Of a DNA stretch of 64,000 bases, positions 53,205 through 61,889 are shown piece by piece; position 1 is the stretch's first letter, and each line of letters starts with the position of its first letter. The DNA is taken from positions 124,001 through 188,000 of the forward strand of contig JAGQSC010000050.1 in assembly GCA_020439745.1 (NCBI GenBank), written 5' to 3'. Position numbers and translations under genes: made by a program. Source of the stretch: Acidobacteriota bacterium. GTDB lineage: Bacteria; Acidobacteriota; Holophagae; Acanthopleuribacterales; Acanthopleuribacteraceae. The notes under the pieces were generated by a model that did no database searches, was not told the DNA's origin, and saw nothing but the letters and a program-made list of their open reading frames with translations.

Positions 53205-55588
53205 ACGAGAACCACAAGCCACTTGGACCGGATCTTCTGCGCTGGAAATTTGACGAATCTCAATTCGATTTCAAGACCACCGCTGAAGTCGAGCCGATCA
53301 AAGGCATTGTGGGCCAAGACGCGGCTGTTGCTTCATTGGAGTTTGGGTTGGCCACCACCGCGCCCGGTCAGAACATCTATGTGCGTGGCCTGGATGGGAC
53401 TGGCCGCATGGCCCTAATCAAACGATTGTTGGACGAAAATCATCCGATCTGTCGAAGACAGTTTGATCGCTGTTACGTGACTGACTTCGAACGATTGGAT
53501 CGCCCCCGCCTGATCACTTTAGACGCTGGACAAGGCGCGAAGTTTCGCAAGAAGGTTCATAAGCTCGCTGATTTTATTCGCGACGATTTGGCCGCCGCCC
53601 TTGACTCAGATGCGATTGCGGCAAAACGCAAGAAGATGGCCGTCGATTTTCAGAAACAGCTTGCTGACCTGGTTAAGCCCTTTGAGGATGCCCTTGCCCA
53701 AGCCGAAATGAAATTGGTCCAATTGCAAGCCGGAAATAGCACCAAGACCTCCATATTTCCGATTCATGGAAACGCACCCGTCGCACCTGAAGAATTTGAA
53801 AAACTGCGCCGAGAAGGCCGGATCAGCGAGAAGCGCTACAACGACTACATGGACAATCGCGAAAGGTTCAGCACTGAATTCGAAGAGATTTCACTGCGCG
53901 TGCAAGAATTACAGGCAGCTCAATCTGACGCTCTATTTGAGTTGATGGCATCGGAATCACGACGCATTTTGGAACGGATGGCCAAATCAATTCGCAAGGA
54001 ATTCAAAGAGGCTTCGCAGTTTCTGGACCAATTGATTGCCGACGTAGTGGAAAACAAACTCGGCAGAATGTCAGAGCTGGAACACGATTTCACTGACGCT
54101 TATCGCGTCAATCTCATATCCAGTCGGTGTCCCGATCAGGAATGTCCGATCGTCGTTGAAAACACACCCACTGTATCGCGACTTCTGGGCAACATAGACT
54201 CGATCTACGATCCGCAACAAGGTGGAGCCCGCACGGATCACACGATGATCAAAGCAGGGTCCATATTACGTGCTGATGGGGGCTATCTCATTCTAGACGC
54301 CCGTGACGTGCTTGAGGAGCCCGGAGCCTGGAAGGTGCTCGTAAGGTCGCTTCGCACCGGCAAACTGGAAATCGTCCCACACGACTGGAACATGCCTTTT
54401 CAAGGTCTGACCTTGAAACCTGAACCCATCAATATTGACGTCAAGGTCATCCTCATTGGGGATGCTGATATTTACTACGCCCTCGAACAGGTCGCTCGTG
54501 ATTTCACGAACCTATTCAAGGTACTGGTGGACTTTGATAGTCACATACCACGATCGACGGAGTCGGCGCGGCAGTATGCTTCGGTTTTGTCGCGCATGGT
54601 CCATGAAGAATCGCTCATCCATTTTTCTAGTGATGCAGTAGCTAGACTCGTAGAACACGGGGCCCGCATCGCGTCGCGAGGCGGAAAGATCTCAGCTCGG
54701 TTCGGTCGCCTAGCCGACATTGCCCGGGAATCATCGTTCCTGGCACAACAACAAGAGGAGCAAATTGTCACGGGGCAACACGTGATTGAAACGGTGATCC
54801 GCACAAAACGCAGGGCAGATTTGCCATCACGTCGATTTGCTGAACTCATCCAACAGGGCATTATCAAAATCAACACATCGGGAACGGCCGTTGGACAAAT
54901 AAATGGGCTCGCCGTCATGAATGCCGGTCCACTGACCTATGGATTTCCAGCCAGAATCACGGCTACGATCGGGCCAGGCACTGCCGGGGTCATCAATATT
55001 GAGCGGGAAGCGGCTTTGAGCGGTGCCATTCACACCAAAGGCTTTTACATCCTTAATGGATTGATGCGCTACCTGTTGCGCACACCTCACCCGCTGACAT
55101 TTGAAGCATCGATTGCTTTTGAACAAAGCTATGGCGGAATCGATGGAGACTCAGCGTCTGGAGCCGAAATTTGCTGCCTATTAAGCGCGCTGACCGACCT
55201 GCCCATTCGACAGGATTTGGCAATGACCGGTGCTATTGACCAGACTGGAAATATTCTTGCTATTGGCGCGGTCAACGAAAAGATCGAAGGCTTTTTCGAC
55301 ATTTGTCGTGCCAACGGTCTAACAGGTAGCCAAGGTGCCATTATCCCCCAATCCAATGCCGGAGACCTCATGTTGCGCAGAGATGTGGTTCAAGCGGCAG
55401 AGCAAGGTCAATTCCACATTTACTCGGTTTCCTCCATCTTGGAGGCACTGGAATTGTTTATGGGCATGGCGGCGGGTTCGTCTGGAGAACCTGGAGAACA
55501 TACGGTCTTGGGTGTGGCCATAAAAAGGGCACGTGAATACTGGATTCGTGCACATCAAACCAACGGAGGAGCTGAGAACACCTCGTGA
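53201..55588 (+). CDS. Lon-like ATP-dependent protease (LonB-type/LonC-like AAA + S16)
   Basis: 795 residues from a GTG with GAGGAGG upstream. The N-terminal ATP site is weakened ('IYVRGLDGTGRMALIKRL' instead of GxxGxGKT) and is followed by a helical insert (about 110-290) with coiled-coil character. An ATPase core remnant ('GGYLILDARDVLEEPGAWKVL') precedes the S16 domain with catalytic Ser in DGDSASGAE (about 651) and Lys in NEKIEGFF (about 692). Such 'Lon-related' proteins degrade misfolded proteins. It is not canonical Lon: it lacks the LON N-domain. Coupled to the YiiX-like gene. Confidence 0.9.
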   Translation: MNENHKPLGPDLLRWKFDESQFDFKTTAEVEPIKGIVGQDAAVASLEFGLATTAPGQNIYVRGLDGTGRMALIKRLLDENHPICRRQFDRCYVTDFERLDRPRLITLDAGQGAKFRKKVHKLADFIRDDLAAALDSDAIAAKRKKMAVDFQKQLADLVKPFEDALAQAEMKLVQLQAGNSTKTSIFPIHGNAPVAPEEFEKLRREGRISEKRYNDYMDNRERFSTEFEEISLRVQELQAAQSDALFELMASESRRILERMAKSIRKEFKEASQFLDQLIADVVENKLGRMSELEHDFTDAYRVNLISSRCPDQECPIVVENTPTVSRLLGNIDSIYDPQQGGARTDHTMIKAGSILRADGGYLILDARDVLEEPGAWKVLVRSLRTGKLEIVPHDWNMPFQGLTLKPEPINIDVKVILIGDADIYYALEQVARDFTNLFKVLVDFDSHIPRSTESARQYASVLSRMVHEESLIHFSSDAVARLVEHGARIASRGGKISARFGRLADIARESSFLAQQQEEQIVTGQHVIETVIRTKRRADLPSRRFAELIQQGIIKINTSGTAVGQINGLAVMNAGPLTYGFPARITATIGPGTAGVINIEREAALSGAIHTKGFYILNGLMRYLLRTPHPLTFEASIAFEQSYGGIDGDSASGAEICCLLSALTDLPIRQDLAMTGAIDQTGNILAIGAVNEKIEGFFDICRANGLTGSQGAIIPQSNAGDLMLRRDVVQAAEQGQFHIYSVSSILEALELFMGMAAGSSGEPGEHTVLGVAIKRAREYWIRAHQTNGGAENTS

Positions 55589-56991
55589 TTTTGATGATAT
55601 GTCTTGCACTTCAAATAACCAGCATGAACCCAGAACACGCTTCGTATGAGACGGTACTCGTGATTCGACAAGGACTGCAGAGCACGATCGCCGATGCAAA
55701 GCAGGCGGGTCTGTTTGACAAAACCGACAAAAACATGGTCTGGCCGCCACAGAGACGTGATGACGCACGCGCAATTTGGGGGCGTTGGTGTGACTACTAT
55801 TTCGCATTGGACTCCATCGCCGCGTACTACAAGCGATACGATTCAGAGCGAGGCACCAACCGAAGTCTGTATTTTGATCTTCACTACGGTGCATTTTTGA
55901 CCCAATACCGCTTCGCTCTTGAGTTTCTCAGTCACATCCAGGACTTAGGTACCTTTGATGTATTGCTCAATGAGGCACAAGTTGGTCTTCCGGAGCGATC
56001 ATTAGCACGGTTCAAGTTCCGTTATCTCAATGTCAAGATTGCATCTGAGTTTGTCGCCCTCGATTCAATGCGCCAGCAATATCGGATCGATGACAGCCCC
56101 CTTACCGAAAGTATGGAGGACGATCGCCGCGCCGTTTGGTCATTTGGTGCAGGCAAAGGCGAATTGATGACCCTGGCCAACGGGCTGAAGATCTTAACGC
56201 AAAGCGCTGAAGATCAGTGGTTTCCAATACAAAAAGGGCTCGCCAATGCCATGGGTGACACCCGAGTAAGGCGAGGGCACGATTTCTTAATCGACGAAAG
56301 CCAGCTGTTGCGATGTGCAGATCTCATGCAGCCGGGCGATATCATGATTCAACGCAGAGAATGGTATATGTCCAACCTCGGCATTCCTGGCTACTGGACG
56401 CACGCGGCACTTTATCTCGGAACGGCCGAGCAACGTGAGCAACTCTCGCAACAACCTGAAGTTATGAATCATCTCGGGAGATTGGGTATCACTAACCTCA
56501 ACCAGCTAATTCCCAAAGGTGATAGCACCTTCAAATATGCGGTGGTTGAGGCCATCGGAGAAGGTGTCAGCCTGACTGACCTGATGACATCGGGCGCAGC
56601 CGACAGCATGGCTGTACTGAGACCCACCTGTTCCGATCGCGCACGTGCCGACGCGATCGCCAGAGCATTGACTTACTTGGGTCGACCGTACGACTACCGT
56701 TTTGACTTTGATTCGGATACGGCTTTAGTGTGCTCTGAGCTCGTCTTTAAGGCCTATCAGGGATATGTTTCTCTAGAATTAGAGTTCGTGGCAGGCAAAA
56801 AGTTGTTGCCGCCCAATAACCTTGCTCGTATCCACCAAAACCAGAGTCCTTCGCCCTTTTCGTTCGTTCTTTTTCTGGATGGCGATGAGTCCCGCGGCAC
56901 GGCAACCTTTGAAAGCGAAGAAACATTCTCCGAGTCGTGGAAACGTCCAAAATGGCATATAGTTAGCAAGGCGTTTATCCAAGCGGACTGA
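55585..56991 (+). CDS. YiiX/YebB-like permuted NlpC/P60 (DUF830) protein with N-terminal helical domain
   Basis: 468 residues from a GTG overlapping the Lon-like stop (GTGA); an ATG nine bases later is an alternative. A short hydrophobic N-terminus (MICLALQI) may be a signal. A helical domain (about 30-240) precedes the permuted papain-like core: His in 'GYWTHAALYLG' (about 274), and Cys in 'DSDTALVCSELVFKAY' (about 388). The family is thought to act on lipids or peptides. The N-terminal extension is unusual: typical YiiX is about 200 residues. Confidence 0.75.
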   Translation: MILMICLALQITSMNPEHASYETVLVIRQGLQSTIADAKQAGLFDKTDKNMVWPPQRRDDARAIWGRWCDYYFALDSIAAYYKRYDSERGTNRSLYFDLHYGAFLTQYRFALEFLSHIQDLGTFDVLLNEAQVGLPERSLARFKFRYLNVKIASEFVALDSMRQQYRIDDSPLTESMEDDRRAVWSFGAGKGELMTLANGLKILTQSAEDQWFPIQKGLANAMGDTRVRRGHDFLIDESQLLRCADLMQPGDIMIQRREWYMSNLGIPGYWTHAALYLGTAEQREQLSQQPEVMNHLGRLGITNLNQLIPKGDSTFKYAVVEAIGEGVSLTDLMTSGAADSMAVLRPTCSDRARADAIARALTYLGRPYDYRFDFDSDTALVCSELVFKAYQGYVSLELEFVAGKKLLPPNNLARIHQNQSPSPFSFVLFLDGDESRGTATFESEETFSESWKRPKWHIVSKAFIQAD

Positions 56992-57019
56992 GCCCATAGA
57001 ACCAATTCCGGGAGAAACT

Positions 57020-57895
57020 ATGTTCCTAGCCTTTTGCTTGCTCTCATTGATTCACGATCATGGACCTGCGCCCATAACAAGTGACACGATGCAGGTGGTT
57101 TTGGAAAAGGCACAGGAGAAGTCAGCCCTCTATGGGTCTGGACAAGTGTTGGTTGTTTTTGACATCGACAACACGCTACTGGCCATGGATAAGGACTTCG
57201 GCAGTGATCAATGGTTCAACTGGCAATATCTTTTGCTCCACGAACCTACCAATCCAGACGTACACATGGCCAACTCCATGGAAGAATTGCTGGTATTACA
57301 GCGCGAACTGTTCGCATTGAGTAAGATGCATCCTCCTGAATCAACCACGCCCGAACTCGTCGCACAACTCCAAGCTGCCGGTCACCCTGTATTTGCACTA
57401 ACTTCCCGTGGCCCGGGCGCCCGCAACTCGACGGAACGTGAGATTGCGAAAAACAAGTACAACCTGAAAACAACAGCCATTGGATCAAGCATTGCCGAAT
57501 CATTCAATCTCGCCGACGAGGAAGGCTTGAAAATATTTACACCCGAACAGATCGTCGAATATAAGCTGAACAAACCCAGACCGGTGAGTTACGCTAGCGG
57601 CATTCTCATGAGCGAGGGCCAACACAAAGGAGCCATGCTCTTGTTGATACTTCAACGATTTGGTCTGCACTACAAGGCCGTCATCATGGTCGACGATCAC
57701 CCCCAACACTGTGCCCGCGTCGCAACAGCCCTACAGAACCGCTTTAACACCAATGATCGATCCGACGATGATGTCGACATCACTACGATCCACTACACGA
57801 GAGAGCTACCCCGAGTTGAGGCATTCAATAAGTCAGATAAGTCGGAGACCCTTGCTGCTTGGGAGGCGTTTGTGGCTTTTAAGCGCCACCTGTAG
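57020..57895 (+). CDS. DUF2608-type HAD-like protein, exported
   Basis: 291 residues, GGGAGAA before the ATG. A short signal-like N-terminus (MFLAFCLLSLI) precedes the HAD motif VVFDIDNTLL (DxDxT near residue 50), then motif II 'PVFALTSRGPG' and a later acidic 'VIMVDDHPQHC' motif. The domain order fits DUF2608, a HAD phosphatase-like family common in bacterial pathogens and environmental lineages. The substrate is unknown. Its 3' end overlaps the convergent DUF4388 gene by 17 bp. Confidence 0.8.
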   Translation: MFLAFCLLSLIHDHGPAPITSDTMQVVLEKAQEKSALYGSGQVLVVFDIDNTLLAMDKDFGSDQWFNWQYLLLHEPTNPDVHMANSMEELLVLQRELFALSKMHPPESTTPELVAQLQAAGHPVFALTSRGPGARNSTEREIAKNKYNLKTTAIGSSIAESFNLADEEGLKIFTPEQIVEYKLNKPRPVSYASGILMSEGQHKGAMLLLILQRFGLHYKAVIMVDDHPQHCARVATALQNRFNTNDRSDDDVDITTIHYTRELPRVEAFNKSDKSETLAAWEAFVAFKRHL

Positions 57896-58598
57896 CTCGT
57901 TTCTTTTCAAAACTAACCAATCCCAACAACTCAAGTGCATAAAACAACTTCAGCACAAGGAAGAAATCTAGAAAGCTCTCAAAGGCAATCTGTTTGATCG
58001 TTTTGGTACCATCTGCCAATTCAATCAAATCGACCGGAATTCCGATGTCACGACAAAGCATCTCTGGCAGCTGCGGTGTGACGACAGGCGTCTTTTCAAA
58101 ATCATTGCCCAGATGTTGGGATAAGTGATCCCTTGCCTGCAGTTCAAGTAACGCCATGACAGATGTATGCGGGTGACGAAGACCAACCCTGGGCACATGG
58201 TCTGGCAGTCCTTCGACAAAGCACATCTTGCCACCATAGGCACCGAATACACCGGCTAACACAAGCGTCACATGCCGAGAAGCGGCCGTTCTCAGTTCAT
58301 CCCTGGAAATGAGTCCCATCATCATCAGGTTTTTGGCCAAGGTCCGAGTCGGGTCAAATTCAGAACGCGCCACGCGCATTTGCTCGGCAGTCACAACATT
58401 TCTTTCGACCAATGCGAACGCCAACTTTTCGTCGGGATGGTCGGAACGAGCAAAAACGGCCTTTCCTTCATTGAAAAAGATCTGTCTTTCGACACGACTG
58501 TCCTTCACATGCCAGATGCCACTCGCTTTGCGCCTGCTGATCAGCGAGAACATCTGATGATGGAGATAACCCTCAAATGCCCGCCAATCAAGCGGCAT
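57879..58598 (-). CDS. DUF4388-family protein
   Basis: 239 residues, soluble. The N-terminal 70 residues match the DUF4388/PATAN layout: 'ISRRKASGIWHVKDSRVERQIFFNEGKAVFARSDHPDEKLAFAL' (shown only in part by motif: ASGIWHV, IFFNEGKAVFA). A helical region follows ('DELRTAASRHVTLVLAGVF'), then a polar tail. Related domains occur in myxobacterial and Acidobacteriota signalling proteins, and a second copy lies at 61890-63437. Start two bases after the preceding stop on the minus strand suggests an operon with the acidic protein gene. Confidence 0.72.
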   Translation of the reverse strand: MPLDWRAFEGYLHHQMFSLISRRKASGIWHVKDSRVERQIFFNEGKAVFARSDHPDEKLAFALVERNVVTAEQMRVARSEFDPTRTLAKNLMMMGLISRDELRTAASRHVTLVLAGVFGAYGGKMCFVEGLPDHVPRVGLRHPHTSVMALLELQARDHLSQHLGNDFEKTPVVTPQLPEMLCRDIGIPVDLIELADGTKTIKQIAFESFLDFFLVLKLFYALELLGLVSFEKKRATGGA

Positions 58599-58600
58599 GA

Positions 58601-60487
58601 CTATTCAGACTCGTCGGCAAAGAAATCACCCAGGACACGATAAAACTCGCGAGCCAAATCGCTGATTCCAGCATGGTTCAATCGATCAAAGCTGCTGAGC
58701 ACAGCCTCCATATTCCTACTCTTTCTAAGAATACTTAGCCGCTTTTCATCTAGGTAAGTCTGTATCTGGTTGATGAACTTGGGGAAATTCTCGTCGGGAA
58801 AACAGGCTTTGATTTCCCGAAGAACCTCATTTAAGTCACGAACCAAGTCGTCCTCGCTCTTGGAATCCGAGTCAAGCTCCAAATCATCAAGTGAGAAATC
58901 AGTCGGTTTATATGTTTCATCTTCAAGATGCATACTTTGGTCTACGTCTTCAGAAATTTCGGCAACCGGCGATTCTTCATCAGCATCTTCAGCAGGAATC
59001 GGTTCCACCACGGGGACGTCGTCGATGGGCCCACTGTTTGCATCCACGTTCAAACTGACATCTTCGTCTTGTAATTCGGGGAGGTCCTCAAAATCAGTGA
59101 TCTCAGGCAAATACTCGACTTCTTCACTGCGAATCACAACATCCAAAATATCGTCATCATCAGGCTCAGCCTCTTCGGGCTCGTGGACTTCCCCTTGGTA
59201 GGAATCCGGGTTGAAGTCGCGAATCTCCCGCGTCATGAATTCGTCAACTTCATCATTTGCCGGGGCTTCATCCTCCATCGAGACGGTCGAAACCTCTTCA
59301 TCTTCATCAATCCAGGAGTCGTCACTGTCATCCCCTGAATCGGAGTCATGCTGTTCAACAATTTCAACTCCGTTTTCTTCAGGGCCCTTGTCCCAATCAA
59401 AGATCGCACTGGACGGTATGGGAGGTGGCGTTGCCTGCACGTCATCTGCGACCTCATCTTCCGCCTCCGCATCAGCCTCTGCTTCAGCCTCTGCTTCATC
59501 AGAACTCGATTCAGACAGATCTTCCTCGTCAGACTCAAGCTCAATCGGTTCTTCGCCGTCTTCGCCCACTTCTTCTTGTTCAGGCAGGTCTTCAATTTCT
59601 TCAGCAACACCGTCATCAACGGGCGCTTGATCCATCTCACCTGCATCTGCCGGGATATCTTCTTCCAAAAGAGACTCCACCTCTTCAATGACAGGTGCAT
59701 TAGGTTGTTCCTCATCAACCCGTGTTTCCGGCTCATCAGGTTCGGACGCTACCACTTCAAACGCCACTTTGGAACGCGATCCATCCGCCAGTGACAACAA
59801 AGGGCCCTGTTCCGTCAGCATCTTGAATTCCTGAGGCCTGATAAAGCCCCTCACACCTTCGGCCTTCACTTCATCGGCACTAGTCAGAATGACAATCCCT
59901 GAAACCGAGGCATCCGCTGTGATACGCGGCGCATCGACGAACTTCACAGCAATCTTTCCCGACGTAAAAATCACCTCACGCGACGCAACAATACGCTCAC
60001 ATTCAAACATGGAGCCAGCTTTAATGGTCACTTGATCGCCCTTAATTTCGGACACCTTGCCTCGATCAAACGTAAGTACCGCGGCGCCTTCGACTTGAAT
60101 GGTCTGAACATCCAGTTCACGGCCTGCCGTCAGGTCTAACTCAGAGCACCGGATGTCCTGTGCCTTGAGATGCTCCGATTCCAAAATAAGTTCCTGGCTC
60201 GTCTGAACGGATTGATGAATCACCAGTTCATTAATCCTGAGGATCGCCACTCGCGCACTTAGTGTGTCCGTTTCCAGGCTTTCAGCATCTACTTCCAAAG
60301 TGCCTTGTTCAGCGCTCAGGTGGCTACACGATACGTTGCGGCCGGTTGGCTTAAAGCGTATGTCACCTTGGTCCGACTTAACCGAAAGCGGAACCAGATC
60401 ACTTTCAATCTGGATGTCGCCCTCGTATCGAATTGTGATCTTCTCACCCTGAATCAAGCATGATTTGGGTATCATCAATGGATCCAT
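58601..60487 (-). CDS. Very acidic protein with beta-helix-like N-terminus (bactofilin-like) and disordered middle
   Basis: 628 residues from the ATG at 60487 with AGGTGG upstream; a GTG three codons earlier has no better site. Residues about 1-230 are short alternating strands with evenly spaced hydrophobics ('LSAEQGTLEVDAESLETDTL', 'IRCSELDLTAGRELDVQTIQ'), as in bactofilins and other right-handed beta-helices. Residues about 240-560 are dominated by Glu and Asp with few hydrophobics, predicted disordered. The last 65 residues form a helical domain ('LREIKACFPDENFPKFINQI'). Function unknown; possibly a scaffold. It is likely co-transcribed with the DUF4388 gene. Confidence 0.65.
   Translation of the reverse strand: MDPLMIPKSCLIQGEKITIRYEGDIQIESDLVPLSVKSDQGDIRFKPTGRNVSCSHLSAEQGTLEVDAESLETDTLSARVAILRINELVIHQSVQTSQELILESEHLKAQDIRCSELDLTAGRELDVQTIQVEGAAVLTFDRGKVSEIKGDQVTIKAGSMFECERIVASREVIFTSGKIAVKFVDAPRITADASVSGIVILTSADEVKAEGVRGFIRPQEFKMLTEQGPLLSLADGSRSKVAFEVVASEPDEPETRVDEEQPNAPVIEEVESLLEEDIPADAGEMDQAPVDDGVAEEIEDLPEQEEVGEDGEEPIELESDEEDLSESSSDEAEAEAEADAEAEDEVADDVQATPPPIPSSAIFDWDKGPEENGVEIVEQHDSDSGDDSDDSWIDEDEEVSTVSMEDEAPANDEVDEFMTREIRDFNPDSYQGEVHEPEEAEPDDDDILDVVIRSEEVEYLPEITDFEDLPELQDEDVSLNVDANSGPIDDVPVVEPIPAEDADEESPVAEISEDVDQSMHLEDETYKPTDFSLDDLELDSDSKSEDDLVRDLNEVLREIKACFPDENFPKFINQIQTYLDEKRLSILRKSRNMEAVLSSFDRLNHAGISDLAREFYRVLGDFFADESE
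59463..59498 (-). repeat. Three 12 bp tandem repeats in the acidic-protein gene
   Basis: The units GCCTCCGCATCA, GCCTCTGCTTCA and GCCTCTGCTTCA (plus strand) follow one another. They encode alternating Glu/Ala and Asp on the minus strand (EAEAEADAEAE), in frame. It is a length-variable microsatellite candidate. Confidence 0.75.
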
Positions 60488-60529
60488 GCCAACCACCTGA
60501 AAACAAAAGTACGTCGTGTCGGTGAGTGA

Positions 60530-60558
60530 ATCTTACCCCATAGGACATTGCGGGTAAA
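60530..60558 (-). promoter_or_regulatory. Candidate promoter of the acidic-protein/DUF4388 operon
   Basis: On the minus strand TTTACC (60553-60558) and TAAGAT (60530-60535) are 17 bp apart, four of six matches each, about 42 bp before the start codon. This is the only fair match in the 127 bp gap. Confidence 0.35.
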
Positions 60559-60614
60559 GTTTTCGCGACCAGTAGAATGACGACCCATAAAAGTTCCTAT
60601 TTCGGCGACCATTG

Positions 60615-61841
60615 TCACCCTTTGCGGTTCAATATGACTGCGATTTCAAAACGACTTGTTCCCGGATTTACATTCAACAAATCCACAGAACCTGAGGGCT
60701 CGTAACCCACGAGTCCCTTGAGATCACGAGCGAACGTGGCAACGTCGCATGAGAACATGAGGATCACCGGTGGACCATCAGATACGAACGCGCGGACAAG
60801 TTCTTTTGACAGACCCGTGCGTGGCGGATCTAGAACAGCGCCAGCCAAACCGCTTAACGGGTGTCGAGCGAGCCACTGTTCCGCGGTTCCCAAGAACCAA
60901 TTCACCTTAAATGATGGGATATTCAAGGCTCTTTTTCCGGTCTCGACCGCAAGTTGACTGGGCTCAGACGCATACACCTCCCTGCCACCCATCGCACTGG
61001 TGAGGAAACCAGAACCGGCATGGGCATCCCACAAGGGGCCCTCACCCGTCATCTGTAATAATTGATGCACCTTTGCATGGAACCAGGACCATGAAGCCGG
61101 ATTCGATTGAAAGAAATGTTGTGGACCCAACGTGAAGGATCGGTCATTCCAAATAACCTTGATCGTTTTGGGTCCCTCAGCCGCCACTTCCTTGCCATTC
61201 ACGATCAGCTGGAATCCCACGTTGGGTGGTAGTGACGGACGCCCTTCATCTTGGCACATGCCATGGGCTGCCAGCACCAGATTCTCGTCTGAGGCGACAT
61301 ATTGAATGCGCCCTTCAAATTGGGCCGCACACACCCAATGCTTGAGATCGGAGAGCACGAGTCGCAACAGAGGTGGCGCAACCAGGCAGTCACGGACGGC
61401 GCACAGCGCATGACTCGATCGCCCAAAAAAACCTAATTCACCACCATGGGCCTGGAGCACGCCACGATAACGTGAATGCTCAAGAGGAAAATCAATCCAA
61501 TTGATCGAAACCTGGTCGCGGTTTCCCACCCGACGCAACACGTCGCGAAAGGCACTGATTTTCAAATCGCCTTCCAATGCACGGGATACTTCCTGCATGG
61601 AACAACCGCCACACATGTCCGCGTGAACACACGGTGCAGGCGTTCGGCTGGACACCGAAAGGCACTTGGCCAAGCGGTCGACCAGTACACCTTTTCTCAT
61701 TTGGGGGTTTACAAGCTGCCATTGTTCACCGGGAAACCCACCGGGAATTAACACCACGCGGCCGGAGTCCTGTCGAGCCAAACCCATATCACCAAACAAC
61801 CATTTTTCAATGGTGACAACGGGCATAGACTCAATCGCCAC
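60615..61841 (-). CDS. TrmA/RlmD-type RNA (uracil-5)-methyltransferase
   Basis: 408 residues from the GTG at 61841, which has GAGGAGG eight bases before it; longer in-frame starts overlap the divergent gene. A TRAM domain ('MPVVTIEKWLFGDMGLAR') is followed by Fe-S cysteines ('CVHADMCGGCSMQ' and 'CAVRDC'), the Rossmann core ('LWDAHAGSGFLTSA', 'LDPPRTGLS'), and the nucleophile in MFSCDVATFARDL, where family members have SCNPxTLxRDL. A catalytic Cys is present; the Pro is Val. It methylates U at a 23S or tRNA site. The specific position is not determinable. Confidence 0.88.
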   Translation of the reverse strand: MAIESMPVVTIEKWLFGDMGLARQDSGRVVLIPGGFPGEQWQLVNPQMRKGVLVDRLAKCLSVSSRTPAPCVHADMCGGCSMQEVSRALEGDLKISAFRDVLRRVGNRDQVSINWIDFPLEHSRYRGVLQAHGGELGFFGRSSHALCAVRDCLVAPPLLRLVLSDLKHWVCAAQFEGRIQYVASDENLVLAAHGMCQDEGRPSLPPNVGFQLIVNGKEVAAEGPKTIKVIWNDRSFTLGPQHFFQSNPASWSWFHAKVHQLLQMTGEGPLWDAHAGSGFLTSAMGGREVYASEPSQLAVETGKRALNIPSFKVNWFLGTAEQWLARHPLSGLAGAVLDPPRTGLSKELVRAFVSDGPPVILMFSCDVATFARDLKGLVGYEPSGSVDLLNVNPGTSRFEIAVILNRKG

Positions 61842-61889
61842 TGTTCTATCCTCCTCGAACCAAACTATAATACAATCCAGTTTCTGTTG

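Noticed and set aside
59211-59691. Long plus-strand Ser/Pro-rich open frames opposite the acidic protein gene
   Set aside because: GAA/GAT-rich codons on the minus strand give few stops in antisense. The frames are low-complexity, have no ribosome site and are nested fully in the better-supported gene.
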